A DNA stretch of 64,000 bases from CALZKI01 sp964567585 (GTDB lineage: Bacteria; Bacillota; Clostridia; Lachnospirales; Lachnospiraceae): assembly GCA_964567585.1 (NCBI GenBank), contig CAZMND010000001.1:1-64000 (forward strand), written 5' to 3'. Positions 49,936-58,705 of the stretch are shown one piece after another. The notes beneath the pieces are model-generated. The model made no database searches. It worked only from the letters and a program-made list of their open reading frames with translations, and was not told the origin of the DNA. The translations under genes and the position numbers were made by a program. Each line of letters begins with the position of its first letter. The first letter of the stretch is position 1.

Positions 49936-51235
49936 CATTCAATTCTATATTTTCAACAGATATTCGTGTACTATAGTTTCCGTTTTCAACCACTACTTCC
50001 ATTTGTCCATGATATTTATCTACCAAGGTACGCAAAATATCCAGTCCATATCCTTTTCTATTCTTTTTTTTCTTCTTCCCTTCATTAGAGAATGCATTAT
50101 CAACTTTAACTATAAGATAATCCCCTTTTACAGCGGCCTTAATATCAATAATAGCCCTCGATTTATCCTCCACTTCTTCGGCTGCCGCCAATGCATTTCG
50201 CATCAGATTAGAAAATATACTGCACAACACAACCGGATTTATCCTAAGTGGTTGCATAATTTCCAAATTATATTCTAAACATACACCTTTCTTATGACAT
50301 TCTCTTTCATTTTCTGCCATAATTGCATTAACAACAGGATCTCCACAATATACATACTCTTTGGTTGACGCAACATATTCTCTTAATATATAAAGCATTT
50401 CAATAACTTTTTCATAATTTTCCTGATGCAGAAGTTCCTGCATAACTATGAATTGTTCCGAAATGTCATGTCTTATTTTGGCTAACTCCTCACGTCTTGC
50501 TTCAATATCATGGTAATGGTTTTGTTCAACCTGCCATGCTTTCTCTACCTCTGAAAGTCTCACTTCCATTTCATGCATACTTTGCTGTCGAAGAAGCACT
50601 AACATTAATAACACATCAGCCACAATACCAAGCACAAGACTTACTGCAGCTGCGGCACTTGCCGGGGTCAATTCTGATAAAATTCTAAAATTAATATTAG
50701 CTAACATAATAATTTGACTGATAGGAAATATAATAAATATTAAGAATATTTTTAAATCATATCCTTTTTTCAAAATAAACTTCTTCCACATCAGCATAAA
50801 AAACAAGAAAAATACAACAAATAGTATTTCCACAAAAACAATATAAATAACCATAATTGGCTGGTTAAAGTATAACCCTTCAATCTGTAACAATATGTCC
50901 TGAAGCAACAATTGTGTAAGCCATTCTGCCATACAACAACAAATCACCTCAAATACAACAAACAATATTTTTTGCCAAATATATCCCTTAAACAGAACAA
51001 TTAGACAAACCGTACTTGCTATTACTGTCAACATCCAGCCTACACTTCTGATCACATCATGCCAGTTGAATATAAATTTAATTGTAATAAAAGGTAATTG
51101 TACTAAAAACAATCCCAATATGTATTGCCATCTTTTTCTTTTTTCATTTTTAGTTTCAAATCCAAAACAAGTAATCGTACTACTGGTTAATCTGTCTAAA
51201 ACCCATAGTATATAACACATAATATAGTAAACCAT
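49916..51235 (-). CDS. GHKL-type sensor histidine kinase, second copy
   Basis: 439 residues. Five to seven membrane helices (about 1-215), a coiled linker, the dimer region RHDISEQFIVMQELLHQENY with the presumed phosphorylated His, and a GHKL ATPase with NPVVLCSIFSNLMRNALAAAEE (N box) and KGYGLDILRTLVDKYHG (G box). The build resembles AgrC-like peptide sensors. It is a near duplicate of the kinase at 52019-53326. AGAGGAG precedes the ATG. No peptide or AgrB-like processing gene was found beside it. Confidence 0.88.
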   Translation of the reverse strand: MVYYIMCYILWVLDRLTSSTITCFGFETKNEKRKRWQYILGLFLVQLPFITIKFIFNWHDVIRSVGWMLTVIASTVCLIVLFKGYIWQKILFVVFEVICCCMAEWLTQLLLQDILLQIEGLYFNQPIMVIYIVFVEILFVVFFLFFMLMWKKFILKKGYDLKIFLIFIIFPISQIIMLANINFRILSELTPASAAAAVSLVLGIVADVLLMLVLLRQQSMHEMEVRLSEVEKAWQVEQNHYHDIEARREELAKIRHDISEQFIVMQELLHQENYEKVIEMLYILREYVASTKEYVYCGDPVVNAIMAENERECHKKGVCLEYNLEIMQPLRINPVVLCSIFSNLMRNALAAAEEVEDKSRAIIDIKAAVKGDYLIVKVDNAFSNEGKKKKKNRKGYGLDILRTLVDKYHGQMEVVVENGNYSTRISVENIELNEKSSSL

Positions 51236-51267
51236 TTTTATTCTCCTCTTGTCATATCTAATATGTC

Positions 51268-51978
51268 CTATAACTGTTCACTCATAAATTTAAAAAACTT
51301 GTCCTTAGCAACCTGATATTTAGTTTTGCTGATAGGCAAAACAGTACCATTTTTTAATGTCAACGAAGTTCTTTCAATTCTTCTTATGTAATTCATATTT
51401 ACTAAAAAACTTTTATGGATTCTCACAAAAGACCTATTCATTACCATTTCATAATCATCCAATTTTTTATATACCAGTATTTGCTCCGAAATCGTTGATA
51501 TAAACAACTGATGCGCCTTACTTTCCAAATACATAATATCTGAAAAGGCTATTGTTTCCGTCACTCCTCTGTACTGGACTACAATTTTTTCTTCCTGTTG
51601 TTTTTTTATATTCTTTAATGCTTTATCTACAAGAAACTGTAAATTATTGAACTTAATCGGCTTCACCAAATAACCGCATAAGTTAACTTTTTCAAAAAAG
51701 ATACTTTCTGCAAATCTATCATTATAGGCTGTTATAAAAATAATCTGAATATTAGGATATTTCTCATTTATTTCGGCTGCAAATTGTGTGCCGGTTTGAC
51801 TATGACCTTTCCAATCAATATCCATAAAAATAAGATCATATGTAGCCTTTTCCAGAAATATATTTAATTCGCTGATATCATTGTACTTATCAATACTTTC
51901 AATATCGGATATCCCCTTTAGCAAGTGTTCCATCCTGTCTAAAAAAATCTTTTCGTCATCACATATTGCTACCTTCAT
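51268..51978 (-). CDS. LytTR-family response regulator
   Basis: 236 residues. A receiver domain (1-120) has the acidic pocket DDEK, Asp in LIFMDIDWKG as phosphate acceptor, Thr in FITAYND and Lys in YLVKPIKF. A LytTR DNA-binding domain (about 135-235) has FVRIHKSFLVNMNYIRRIERTSLTLKNGTVLPISKTKY. AgrA/VirR relatives bind paired direct repeats near -35. It lies between two near-identical sensor kinases on the same strand and is probably the partner of both. Confidence 0.93.
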   Translation of the reverse strand: MKVAICDDEKIFLDRMEHLLKGISDIESIDKYNDISELNIFLEKATYDLIFMDIDWKGHSQTGTQFAAEINEKYPNIQIIFITAYNDRFAESIFFEKVNLCGYLVKPIKFNNLQFLVDKALKNIKKQQEEKIVVQYRGVTETIAFSDIMYLESKAHQLFISTISEQILVYKKLDDYEMVMNRSFVRIHKSFLVNMNYIRRIERTSLTLKNGTVLPISKTKYQVAKDKFFKFMSEQL

Positions 51979-52018
51979 TTCTTACCTCGCCTGTATTAAA
52001 AAGTCTATTATAATATAT

Positions 52019-53326
52019 TTATTTTTCATTTATTTCTATATTTTCTACAGATATCCTCGTACTATAGTTTCCTTTTGCAACAACTACATCCATCTGTCCA
52101 TGATATTTGTCAACTAATGTCTGTAAAATATCAAGACCGTACCCTTTTCTATTCTTTTTGTCTTTCTTCTTGCTTTCTGAAAATGTATTATCGACTTTTA
52201 CTATCAGATAATCACCCTTTATGGCTGCCTTAATATCAATAACAGCTTTTTCCTTATCATCCACTTCTGCAGTCGCCGCCAATGCATTTCGCATCAAATT
52301 GGAAAAAATACTGCATAACACAACCGGATTTATCTTAAGCGGCTGCATAATTTCCAAATTATATTTAAGACAAATTCCCTTCTTTTTACATTCTCTTTCA
52401 TTTTCTGCCATAATCGCATTTACAATAGGGTCCGCACAATACACATATTCTTTTGTAAATACAACATATTCTCTTAAGGTGTACAGCATTTGGGTGACTT
52501 TTTCATAATTTTCCTGATGGAGAAGTTCCTGCATAACAATAAACTGTTCAGATATATCATGTCTAATCTTCGCTAGTTCTTCTCTTCTGGCCTCAATATC
52601 CCGATAATGGTTTTGTTCAATTTCCCATGCTTTTTCTACCTCATTCAGTTTCACTTCCATCTCATGCATACTCTGCTGTCTAAGTAGTAGCACCATCAAC
52701 AAAATGTCAGCTACAATTCCAAGAATAAGGCTTACAACTGCCGCAGCACTTGCCGGTGTCATTTCCGTTAGAACCCTAAGATTTATGTTCGACATCATAA
52801 TAATCTGGCTGATAGGAAAAATAATAAAAATAAAGAATATTTTTAAATCATATCCTCGTTTCAATATAAACTTCTTCCATAACAACATAAAAAATAGGAA
52901 TAAAATAACAAATAAAATTTCTGTTATTGCAATGTAAATAACAACAATAGGTTGGCTAAATGATATTTCTTCCATTTGCAATAAAATATCCTGGAACAAA
53001 AATTGCATAACCCATTCCGCAACACAACAACATATAATTCTAAAAATGACAAACAATACCTTTTGCCATACATATCCCTTATAAAGTACGATTGTAAAAA
53101 TTAATGCAGACACAACCGTAAAAATCAATCCAAAACTTCTAAGCAATGGTTGCCAGTTGAAAAAAAATTTAATTGTCACAAAAGGAACCTGCACCAGAAA
53201 CAAGCCTAATATATATTTCCATCTACTTGCTTTTTCATTCTTTTGTTCAAATCCAAAACATGTAATTACACTACAGATTACAAGATCTAATAACCATAAA
53301 ACATAACTCATTACACTGTAAATCAT
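52019..53326 (-). CDS. GHKL-type sensor histidine kinase, first copy
   Basis: 435 residues, with the same plan as the copy at 49916-51235: a membrane part up to about 215, RHDISEQFIVMQELLHQENY, then the NPVVLCSIFSNLMRNALAAT and KGYGLDILQTLVDKYHG boxes. Most residues in the cytoplasmic half are identical between copies and the membrane half differs more, which suits two receptors of different signal preference. AAGAGG precedes the ATG. First gene of this three-gene unit. Confidence 0.88.
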   Translation of the reverse strand: MIYSVMSYVLWLLDLVICSVITCFGFEQKNEKASRWKYILGLFLVQVPFVTIKFFFNWQPLLRSFGLIFTVVSALIFTIVLYKGYVWQKVLFVIFRIICCCVAEWVMQFLFQDILLQMEEISFSQPIVVIYIAITEILFVILFLFFMLLWKKFILKRGYDLKIFFIFIIFPISQIIMMSNINLRVLTEMTPASAAAVVSLILGIVADILLMVLLLRQQSMHEMEVKLNEVEKAWEIEQNHYRDIEARREELAKIRHDISEQFIVMQELLHQENYEKVTQMLYTLREYVVFTKEYVYCADPIVNAIMAENERECKKKGICLKYNLEIMQPLKINPVVLCSIFSNLMRNALAATAEVDDKEKAVIDIKAAIKGDYLIVKVDNTFSESKKKDKKNRKGYGLDILQTLVDKYHGQMDVVVAKGNYSTRISVENIEINEK

Positions 53327-53619
53327 AATTATTTTCCTCTTATCTCACAACAAAATTTAGCAACATTATATTCTATTTTCTATCTCCGCAAAAGACTTAG
53401 CAACAAAATCAGTCAAATTATCGACAATTTTAGATATCAAAAAAGCCAGCCTTGTAAACACAATACTAACAAATTGTATTATCTATTGACTTTTTACATT
53501 ATTATGTTATACTCACATCACACATTTATATTTCTATATATCATTAACACTTTATCTTTTTCTATTGACACTGAAAACTATCAACTTTATTTCACATTTT
53601 ATTACAAAGGAGTTCATTA
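53327..53619. other. Divergent region between sensor kinase and PemK-like toxin
   Basis: 293 AT-rich bases with a plus-strand promoter (TTGACT, 16 bases, TATACT at 53486-53513). A minus-strand stretch near 53434-53460 repeats GCCAGCCTTGTAAA, also found in the trpS terminator, and may be a terminator remnant. No antitoxin gene is seen. Confidence 0.5.
53486..53513 (+). promoter_or_regulatory. Promoter of the PemK/MazF-like gene
   Basis: TTGACT, 16 bases, TATACT, followed by a leader of about 100 bases. Confidence 0.6.
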
Positions 53620-54246
53620 ATGAATATTGATCTTACAAAAGTTCAACAATATCTTGACTGGCTTAAGGAAAAACTGTATTTAAATACAATTGCAAATTCT
53701 GCTCAAAAACGGATTGTTTATAGAGGAGAGGTATATAGATGTAACTTTGGTATAGGAATTGGAAGCGAAGAATCTAAAGAACGACCTTGCGTCATTCTTC
53801 AATATGATTCTGCTAATAAAACCTCTCCCAATACTTTGGTTGCTCCTATCACACATTCAAACTCTACACTTCCCATAGTTATACCTATTAATAAAAAAAC
53901 AGATTCTTCAGGTAAAATAATTCTTGATGGAAATATACTTCTCGGTAATATAACCTGTATAAGTAAAGCCAGATTAGGCGACTACATTACAATACTTTCG
54001 TCAGCTGAAATGAAAGCAGTAGACAAAGCACTTTCAATTTCTCTTGGAATACACCACTATTATTCATCTCTAAAAAATGCATATGCTGATAAATTAGAAT
54101 ATATAGAAAAGTTAAAACAAAATCAGTCAGTTCTACAAGCCGAACTAAATACACTAAAATCACAATCATCTGACTTTTTCAATTTTATGAACAAATATAA
54201 TATTACCGACATTGATTCCCTAAAAGAAATTTTAGATAAACCTTAA
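53620..54246 (+). CDS. PemK/MazF-like toxin with C-terminal coiled coil
   Basis: 208 residues. The middle (about 33-145) is a PemK/MazF domain: VYRGEVYRCNFGIGIGSEESKERPCVILQYD, NTLVAPITHS, ILLGNITCISKARLGDYI. MazF enzymes cut single-stranded mRNA. The N-terminal 30 residues and the last 60 (YADKLEYIEKLKQNQSVLQAELNTLKSQ...) are additions; the latter forms a coiled coil that could hold an antidote or dimerise. AAAGGAG precedes the ATG. No antitoxin gene lies before or after it, unlike usual mazEF pairs. Confidence 0.82.
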   Translation: MNIDLTKVQQYLDWLKEKLYLNTIANSAQKRIVYRGEVYRCNFGIGIGSEESKERPCVILQYDSANKTSPNTLVAPITHSNSTLPIVIPINKKTDSSGKIILDGNILLGNITCISKARLGDYITILSSAEMKAVDKALSISLGIHHYYSSLKNAYADKLEYIEKLKQNQSVLQAELNTLKSQSSDFFNFMNKYNITDIDSLKEILDKP

Positions 54247-54280
54247 AATATGCATAGACATTTTTGCAAACTCGTGTTAC

Positions 54281-54372
54281 TATAACCATACAAGTAAAGT
54301 ACTTACGAGTGAGGTACTAGTACAAACTATTCAATCAATGGGAGTCACGTGTGGACTCCCTATTTTATTGTT
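54281..54372 (+). other. Hairpin region after the PemK-like gene: terminator or small RNA
   Basis: TATAAC at 54281 could be a -10 box. After it come imperfect repeats AGTACTTACGAGTG and AGGTACTAGTAC, then a strong terminator (GGGAGTC...GACTCCC, 54340-54360, followed by TATTTTATTG). It may be the gene's 3' end or a small RNA of about 75 bases. Confidence 0.5.
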
Positions 54373-54377
54373 GAACT

Positions 54378-54418
54378 AAAAAACCGCCAGCCTTGTAAAT
54401 CACACTGCCGACGGTTTC
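54378..54418 (-). terminator. Terminator after trpS
   Basis: On the minus strand AAACCG...CGGTTT forms the outer stem and GGCAG/CTGGC the inner one, followed by TTTTTT. Confidence 0.75.
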
Positions 54419-54433
54419 TATTCATTTCTTTTC

Positions 54434-55438
54434 CTATCGAATCCTCTCCGGAAATCCGACTTTTTTCTGCACTTTTCTGAGTGTCTTTGTAGCATAATAA
54501 TTGGCTTTATCGGCATTTTCCTTGATAATGCCGTCAATGTATGCCTTATCCTTTGAAAGTTCATCAAAACGTGTCTGGATTGGTGTCAAAATGTCTGCTA
54601 CCGCTTCCCCTACGGCAAGCTTAAAGTCGCCGTAGCCTTTGCCCTCAAATTCCTTTTCGATATCATCTGTTGACTTTCCTGTACATGCACTGTAAATATC
54701 GATTAAGTTCATAATGCCCGGCTGGTTTTCGCTGTAACGAACGCACGCTTCCGAATCTGTAACCGCACGTTTAAACTTACGAATAATGGTATCTCTATCG
54801 TCCATAAGATAAATACTGGCATTTGGATTTTCATCCGATTTTGACATTTTCTTTGTAGGCTCCTGAAGACTCATAATCTTCGCACCTGCCTTGCCAAGGT
54901 ATGGTTCAGGTACTGTAAATACATCCCCATAAATAGCATTAAATCTCTGTGCAAGGTCACGAGTGAGTTCAAGGTGCTGCAACTGGTCTTTTCCAACCGG
55001 TACAACATCCGCCTGATAAAGTAAAATGTCTGCCGCCATCAAAACAGGATACGTAAACAAACCTGCGTTAATGTTATCTGCATGTTTTGCCGCTTTATCT
55101 TTAAACTGTGTCATTCTGTTTAATTCGCCCATATAAGTAAAACAGTTCAAAATCCAAGACAATTCTGTATGTCCTGATACATGGGACTGATAATAAATGC
55201 AGTTTTTCTGTGGGTCAAGTCCTGCCGCAATATACAAAGTAAGCAAGTTTCTTGCTCTTTTTCTAAGCTCCGCAGGGTCCTGACGAACTGTAATGGAATG
55301 TAAATCCACCACCGAATAAAAACATTCATATTCGTCACTCAATGTGAGCCAGTTTTTAAGCGCACCAAGGTAATTCCCCAAAGTCAGATTACCCGTCGCC
55401 TGCATTCCGCTAAATAACACTTTCTTACCATCTATCAT
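54434..55438 (-). CDS. trpS: Tryptophanyl-tRNA synthetase
   Basis: 334 residues, normal length. Charges tRNA-Trp. The class I signatures are GNYLGALKNW (HIGH equivalent) and KKMSKSDENPNAS. Further matches: QATGNLTLGNYLG and DILLYQADVVPVGKDQLQHLELTRDLA. GGAGG is nine bases before the ATG. It has its own promoter with a short leader, so no T-box control is present. Confidence 0.96.
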   Translation of the reverse strand: MIDGKKVLFSGMQATGNLTLGNYLGALKNWLTLSDEYECFYSVVDLHSITVRQDPAELRKRARNLLTLYIAAGLDPQKNCIYYQSHVSGHTELSWILNCFTYMGELNRMTQFKDKAAKHADNINAGLFTYPVLMAADILLYQADVVPVGKDQLQHLELTRDLAQRFNAIYGDVFTVPEPYLGKAGAKIMSLQEPTKKMSKSDENPNASIYLMDDRDTIIRKFKRAVTDSEACVRYSENQPGIMNLIDIYSACTGKSTDDIEKEFEGKGYGDFKLAVGEAVADILTPIQTRFDELSKDKAYIDGIIKENADKANYYATKTLRKVQKKVGFPERIR

Positions 55439-55468
55439 AATAATGTTCCTCCAAATTTCATCCTTAAA

Positions 55469-55497
55469 AGTATACTATTTGACAACCTTTACGTCAA
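55469..55497 (-). promoter_or_regulatory. Promoter of trpS
   Basis: TTGACG, 17 bases, TATACT on the minus strand. The leader of about 25 bases is too short for a T-box. Confidence 0.7.
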
Positions 55498-55535
55498 GTT
55501 TTCCTATAAATTCCAATCGTTTTGCCTGATATTAT

Positions 55536-55841
55536 TTAATTGTGGCAACCACAATCATCATTATTCATATTGTACATAGAATAACGGTTATTTCCAAAAG
55601 TATCCGATGTCATATTACTGCCACAGGAATTTGTATCACATTCTGTTCTTGTAATAACTGTCTGTGTTCTTGTGCAGTTATTATCGCAATCATTATTGCG
55701 TTCCTCTCGTCTTGAATCCCTACGCGAATCTCTGCGGGAATTATCACAAGAGCTTCCACAGCCATTATTCCGGCTACTGCCACAAGAAGAATTACAATTC
55801 CCCAGTAATAATAAAAGAATAATTATAAAGCAACAATTCAT
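55536..55841 (-). CDS. Small Cys/Asn-rich exported protein
   Basis: 101 residues. A hydrophobic start (MNCCFIIILLLLLGNCNSSC) could be a signal or anchor. The rest is made of Cys, Asn, Ser, Arg and Asp with repeated SRRDSRRDSRREER and CGSS units, and it ends in CGCHN. Such cysteine-rich low-complexity proteins are often linked to spore surfaces, but no direct evidence is present here. GAGAGG precedes the ATG. It is upstream of trpS on the same strand. Confidence 0.6.
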   Translation of the reverse strand: MNCCFIIILLLLLGNCNSSCGSSRNNGCGSSCDNSRRDSRRDSRREERNNDCDNNCTRTQTVITRTECDTNSCGSNMTSDTFGNNRYSMYNMNNDDCGCHN

Positions 55842-55901
55842 AAAAAGTGCCTCTCACTTTTTTGATATATACTATGTTGCCGCCCATCTATGTGTTACAG
55901 A

Positions 55902-56432
55902 TTACTTTTTTAAAAATTCCTTTTTCATATAAGCAAAGGTCTCTTTTTCACCTTTTTCACTGAGCATTGTCAGGAAAAACTCCAGCCACTTTCTTGTTTC
56001 ATCGTGAAGCGGGGCCGGGTCTCTACCCAACTTATAGTATTCAAGTGCTGAAGAATCCGTATAACTTTCCCCATTATATACTTTACACGCTGCAATACGG
56101 TCCATAATCATTTCCGCAATGTATTTACGCGGCATTGGAACCGGCATCATTCCTCCCGGAACTCTCGTGCTGTAATCAATCCAATACTCATAATGGTGTT
56201 TGTTTCGGCCCTTGTGATGTAGCCATGCACTGGAGTAGCCGATATCCTCTCGCTCTGCATTATTCGGACTTCTTGTCCCTTGATAATACTTCATTCCAAC
56301 CTTAAATTCAGTGGGAGAATACTTGGATAAATCATGAGTCAGCCCCTGCCAGTAAAGTCCTACTTTAAAGCAGCCTTTTCGAACCAGAAATCTATGATAT
56401 GTTATCGTTTTAAAATGCTTCCACGCTTTCAT
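55902..56432 (-). CDS. DUF5662 family protein
   Basis: 176 residues. The start KAWKHFKTITYHRFLVRKGCFKVGLYWQGLTHDLSKYSPTEF, and later AWLHHKGRNKHHYEYWIDY and PMPRKYIAEMIMDRIAA, match a conserved clostridial family with many His and Tyr residues; HDLSK and the HHKGRNKHH cluster hint at a metal-binding HD-like site. No reaction is known to me. It is divergent from the DUF1292 gene. Confidence 0.75.
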   Translation of the reverse strand: MKAWKHFKTITYHRFLVRKGCFKVGLYWQGLTHDLSKYSPTEFKVGMKYYQGTRSPNNAEREDIGYSSAWLHHKGRNKHHYEYWIDYSTRVPGGMMPVPMPRKYIAEMIMDRIAACKVYNGESYTDSSALEYYKLGRDPAPLHDETRKWLEFFLTMLSEKGEKETFAYMKKEFLKK

Positions 56433-56553
56433 CGCATCAACCTCTTAATCTAATCATCTTTCCTATTGTATCATTACTTGCTATTTTTTTCATCATAAGC
56501 TACAATATTTTTATAAAAATTTTTACGTCCTTTGGACAATGAAAGGAACTACT

Positions 56554-56877
56554 ATGGGAAAACAAAAAAATCAAGATGACGAAATGACTGTAACATTAGA
56601 ACTCGATGAAGGCAGTGTTACTTGCGCCATTTATACAATTTTAGAAGTAAACGGAAAGGATTATATCGTACTTATGCCACTGGATGAAAACGGTGAAAAT
56701 ACAGATGGTATTTACTGGTTCTACGGCTACAGCGAAAATCCGGATGACCCCAACGAAGAACCTGAATTAATCTACATTGAAAGCGAAGAAGAATACGAAA
56801 TGGTCGCTGATGCTTTCGATGAATATTTAGACGGCGTTGAATTTGATGAATTGGTAGATGTAGAAGACGAAGAATAG
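56554..56877 (+). CDS. DUF1292 family protein
   Basis: 107 residues, very acidic. The pattern MTVTLELDEGSVTCAIYTILEVNGKDYIVLMPLDENGE...YIESEEEYEMVADAFDE is the conserved DUF1292 core, found throughout Firmicutes, of unknown function. AAAGGA precedes the ATG at 56554; another in-frame ATG at 56539 is poorly placed. It converges on the helicase gene, whose stop is one base away. Confidence 0.88.
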   Translation: MGKQKNQDDEMTVTLELDEGSVTCAIYTILEVNGKDYIVLMPLDENGENTDGIYWFYGYSENPDDPNEEPELIYIESEEEYEMVADAFDEYLDGVEFDELVDVEDEE

Positions 56878-56878
56878 T

Positions 56879-58705
56879 CTATTTTGATACGGTAAACGCA
56901 CATTCCTTTATGAATCTGCTTACCGTATCTTTTTTTGTGTCATTTTCTACAAAGGTAACACACAAACTTTTTGCACTTCTGGTCAGTGCCACATAAAACA
57001 TGCGCCGCTCCTCTTCCAATTCCTCTTTCGAAAGTTTTTTACCATATGGAACACTTCCCTCATTTAAATACGGTATGATTACACTGTCAAATTCCAGCCC
57101 TTTCGCTCCGTGAAAAGTATAAAGAAAAACACTTGCGTCTATGACTTCATTTTTTCTGACATCCGCCTCATCCATAGTTTCTTCCAATTTTACATATTCC
57201 ATCCATTCCCGCATTGTTTCATACATTCCCGCACGTTCTTTTAATTCATCCATATCCGCCTTGAATTTTTCCACATCCTCCCTCGATATACAATTTTCTG
57301 AAGTATATGCTTCATATCCAATTCCTTTTAAAATATAACTGATTGCGAATTTAGGACTCATTTTTTCAATACGCTTTAGTTCTTCCTTCAGTTGCATTAT
57401 CTTTTCGTTGTTAATATCCAAACAATCAAATTTCAATTTTTCTTCATCCCAATTTGCAAACAACTCTCTGCTTATAAAGCGCATCGGACGGTTTAAAAAG
57501 CTAAACAGTCTTTTCCTGCTTTTATCAATTCCACTCGCAAACATAAGGTATCCGATAATAGGTCTTATATACATAGATTTATAAAAATTGACAGTTTTTT
57601 CTTGCATATAAAATTCAATTTTCTCTTTTCTAAGCTGTTCTGCAAAATATGATAACTGACTGTTGGTGCGACAAAGAATGGCGATTGTTTCACAGGTATT
57701 ATGCTCTGAGAATTCTTTCACTTTTTTTAATACATCTTTTCGTTCTTCTTCCTTCGAAACGAAACATTTACACTGTACAAATCCGTTGTTCTCTTTTCCC
57801 GAAATCAGTTGCTTTGGAAAACGGCTTTGATTGTGCCCGATCAGTTTTGAAGATACCTCTACAATTTCTTTCGGACACCTGTAATTGATATTTAGTATGA
57901 CTTTTTGTACCCCAAAAAAATCAGTTTCAAACTGCCGGAAATTTTCTCCTTTGGCACCACGAAACCTATAAATAGACTGGTCATCATCTCCTACCACAAA
58001 CAAGTTTCCTCCTTTCCCCGCAAGCAATGACACCAGTTCGTACTGAACCTCGTTTACATCTTGAAACTCATCTACCAGCACATATTTGACTTCACTATTA
58101 AGCCGGTTTAATGCCCTCATATTATCTTTTAGCAGTCTTAACGATAAAATAAGGATGTCATCATAGTCCATCTTATTTTGTTCAAAATTGAAATAGTTAT
58201 ATTTCTTAAGCAAATCCTCAAATTGATCATAAGTAAAACCTATGTTTTCTATTTCCTTTATACACTCTACGCCATTCTTTTGTTTGGAAAAGCAGGTCAG
58301 AATCTCCTGCAACAGATTATTTGATATACGTATGTTAGAATACTCTGACTTTAATAGAGCTTCTAAATTATTGTATTTTTGTTTTGTTGTCATAATGGAA
58401 TAATTACGATATTCATAAGAACGTTTTAAAACAGAATAAAAATAAGAATGAACGGTACCAAAAAATGGGCTTTCGTCTTTTAGATTTAAGATTTTTGCAG
58501 CTCTTTCTTTCATCTCTTTCGCCGCTGCTTTTGTAAATGTGATTACCAATATATTTTTAGGTGATATGTGTAACTCATCAATCAGATACTTTATCCGATA
58601 AAGAAGCACTGTCGTTTTACCGGACCCGGGTCCTGCCAGAATCATAGCAGGACCAAGTCCTAAATGAATTGCTTCTTTTTGTTTGTCATTGAAATTAGAT
58701 TTCAT
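56879..58705 (-). CDS. UvrD/Rep-family DNA helicase
   Basis: 608 residues, shorter than PcrA/UvrD (about 720-750). Helicase motifs: Q motif FNDKQKEAI, Walker A AGPGSGKT, VITFTKAAAKEM (Ia), FGTVHS, VDEFQDVN (II), VGDDDQSIYRFRGA (III), NYRCPKEI (IV), and the late TFHGAKGLEFDSVIIP and RRMFYVALTRSAK. It is a superfamily 1A 3'-5' helicase, probably for repair; the missing C-terminal region distinguishes it from PcrA. It overlaps the end of gltX by 11 bases. Confidence 0.93.
   Translation of the reverse strand: MKSNFNDKQKEAIHLGLGPAMILAGPGSGKTTVLLYRIKYLIDELHISPKNILVITFTKAAAKEMKERAAKILNLKDESPFFGTVHSYFYSVLKRSYEYRNYSIMTTKQKYNNLEALLKSEYSNIRISNNLLQEILTCFSKQKNGVECIKEIENIGFTYDQFEDLLKKYNYFNFEQNKMDYDDILILSLRLLKDNMRALNRLNSEVKYVLVDEFQDVNEVQYELVSLLAGKGGNLFVVGDDDQSIYRFRGAKGENFRQFETDFFGVQKVILNINYRCPKEIVEVSSKLIGHNQSRFPKQLISGKENNGFVQCKCFVSKEEERKDVLKKVKEFSEHNTCETIAILCRTNSQLSYFAEQLRKEKIEFYMQEKTVNFYKSMYIRPIIGYLMFASGIDKSRKRLFSFLNRPMRFISRELFANWDEEKLKFDCLDINNEKIMQLKEELKRIEKMSPKFAISYILKGIGYEAYTSENCISREDVEKFKADMDELKERAGMYETMREWMEYVKLEETMDEADVRKNEVIDASVFLYTFHGAKGLEFDSVIIPYLNEGSVPYGKKLSKEELEEERRMFYVALTRSAKSLCVTFVENDTKKDTVSRFIKECAFTVSK

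Noticed and set aside
53363..53464. Short minus-strand peptide (VFTRLAFLISKIVDNLTDFVAK...) as a quorum-sensing signal
   Set aside because: It has no ATG, no ribosome site and no Cys or Ser ring residue, and no AgrB-like protease is near.
55439..55535. Possible T-box leader before trpS
   Set aside because: A good promoter ends about 30 bases before the start codon, and no specifier stem or T-box sequence is present.
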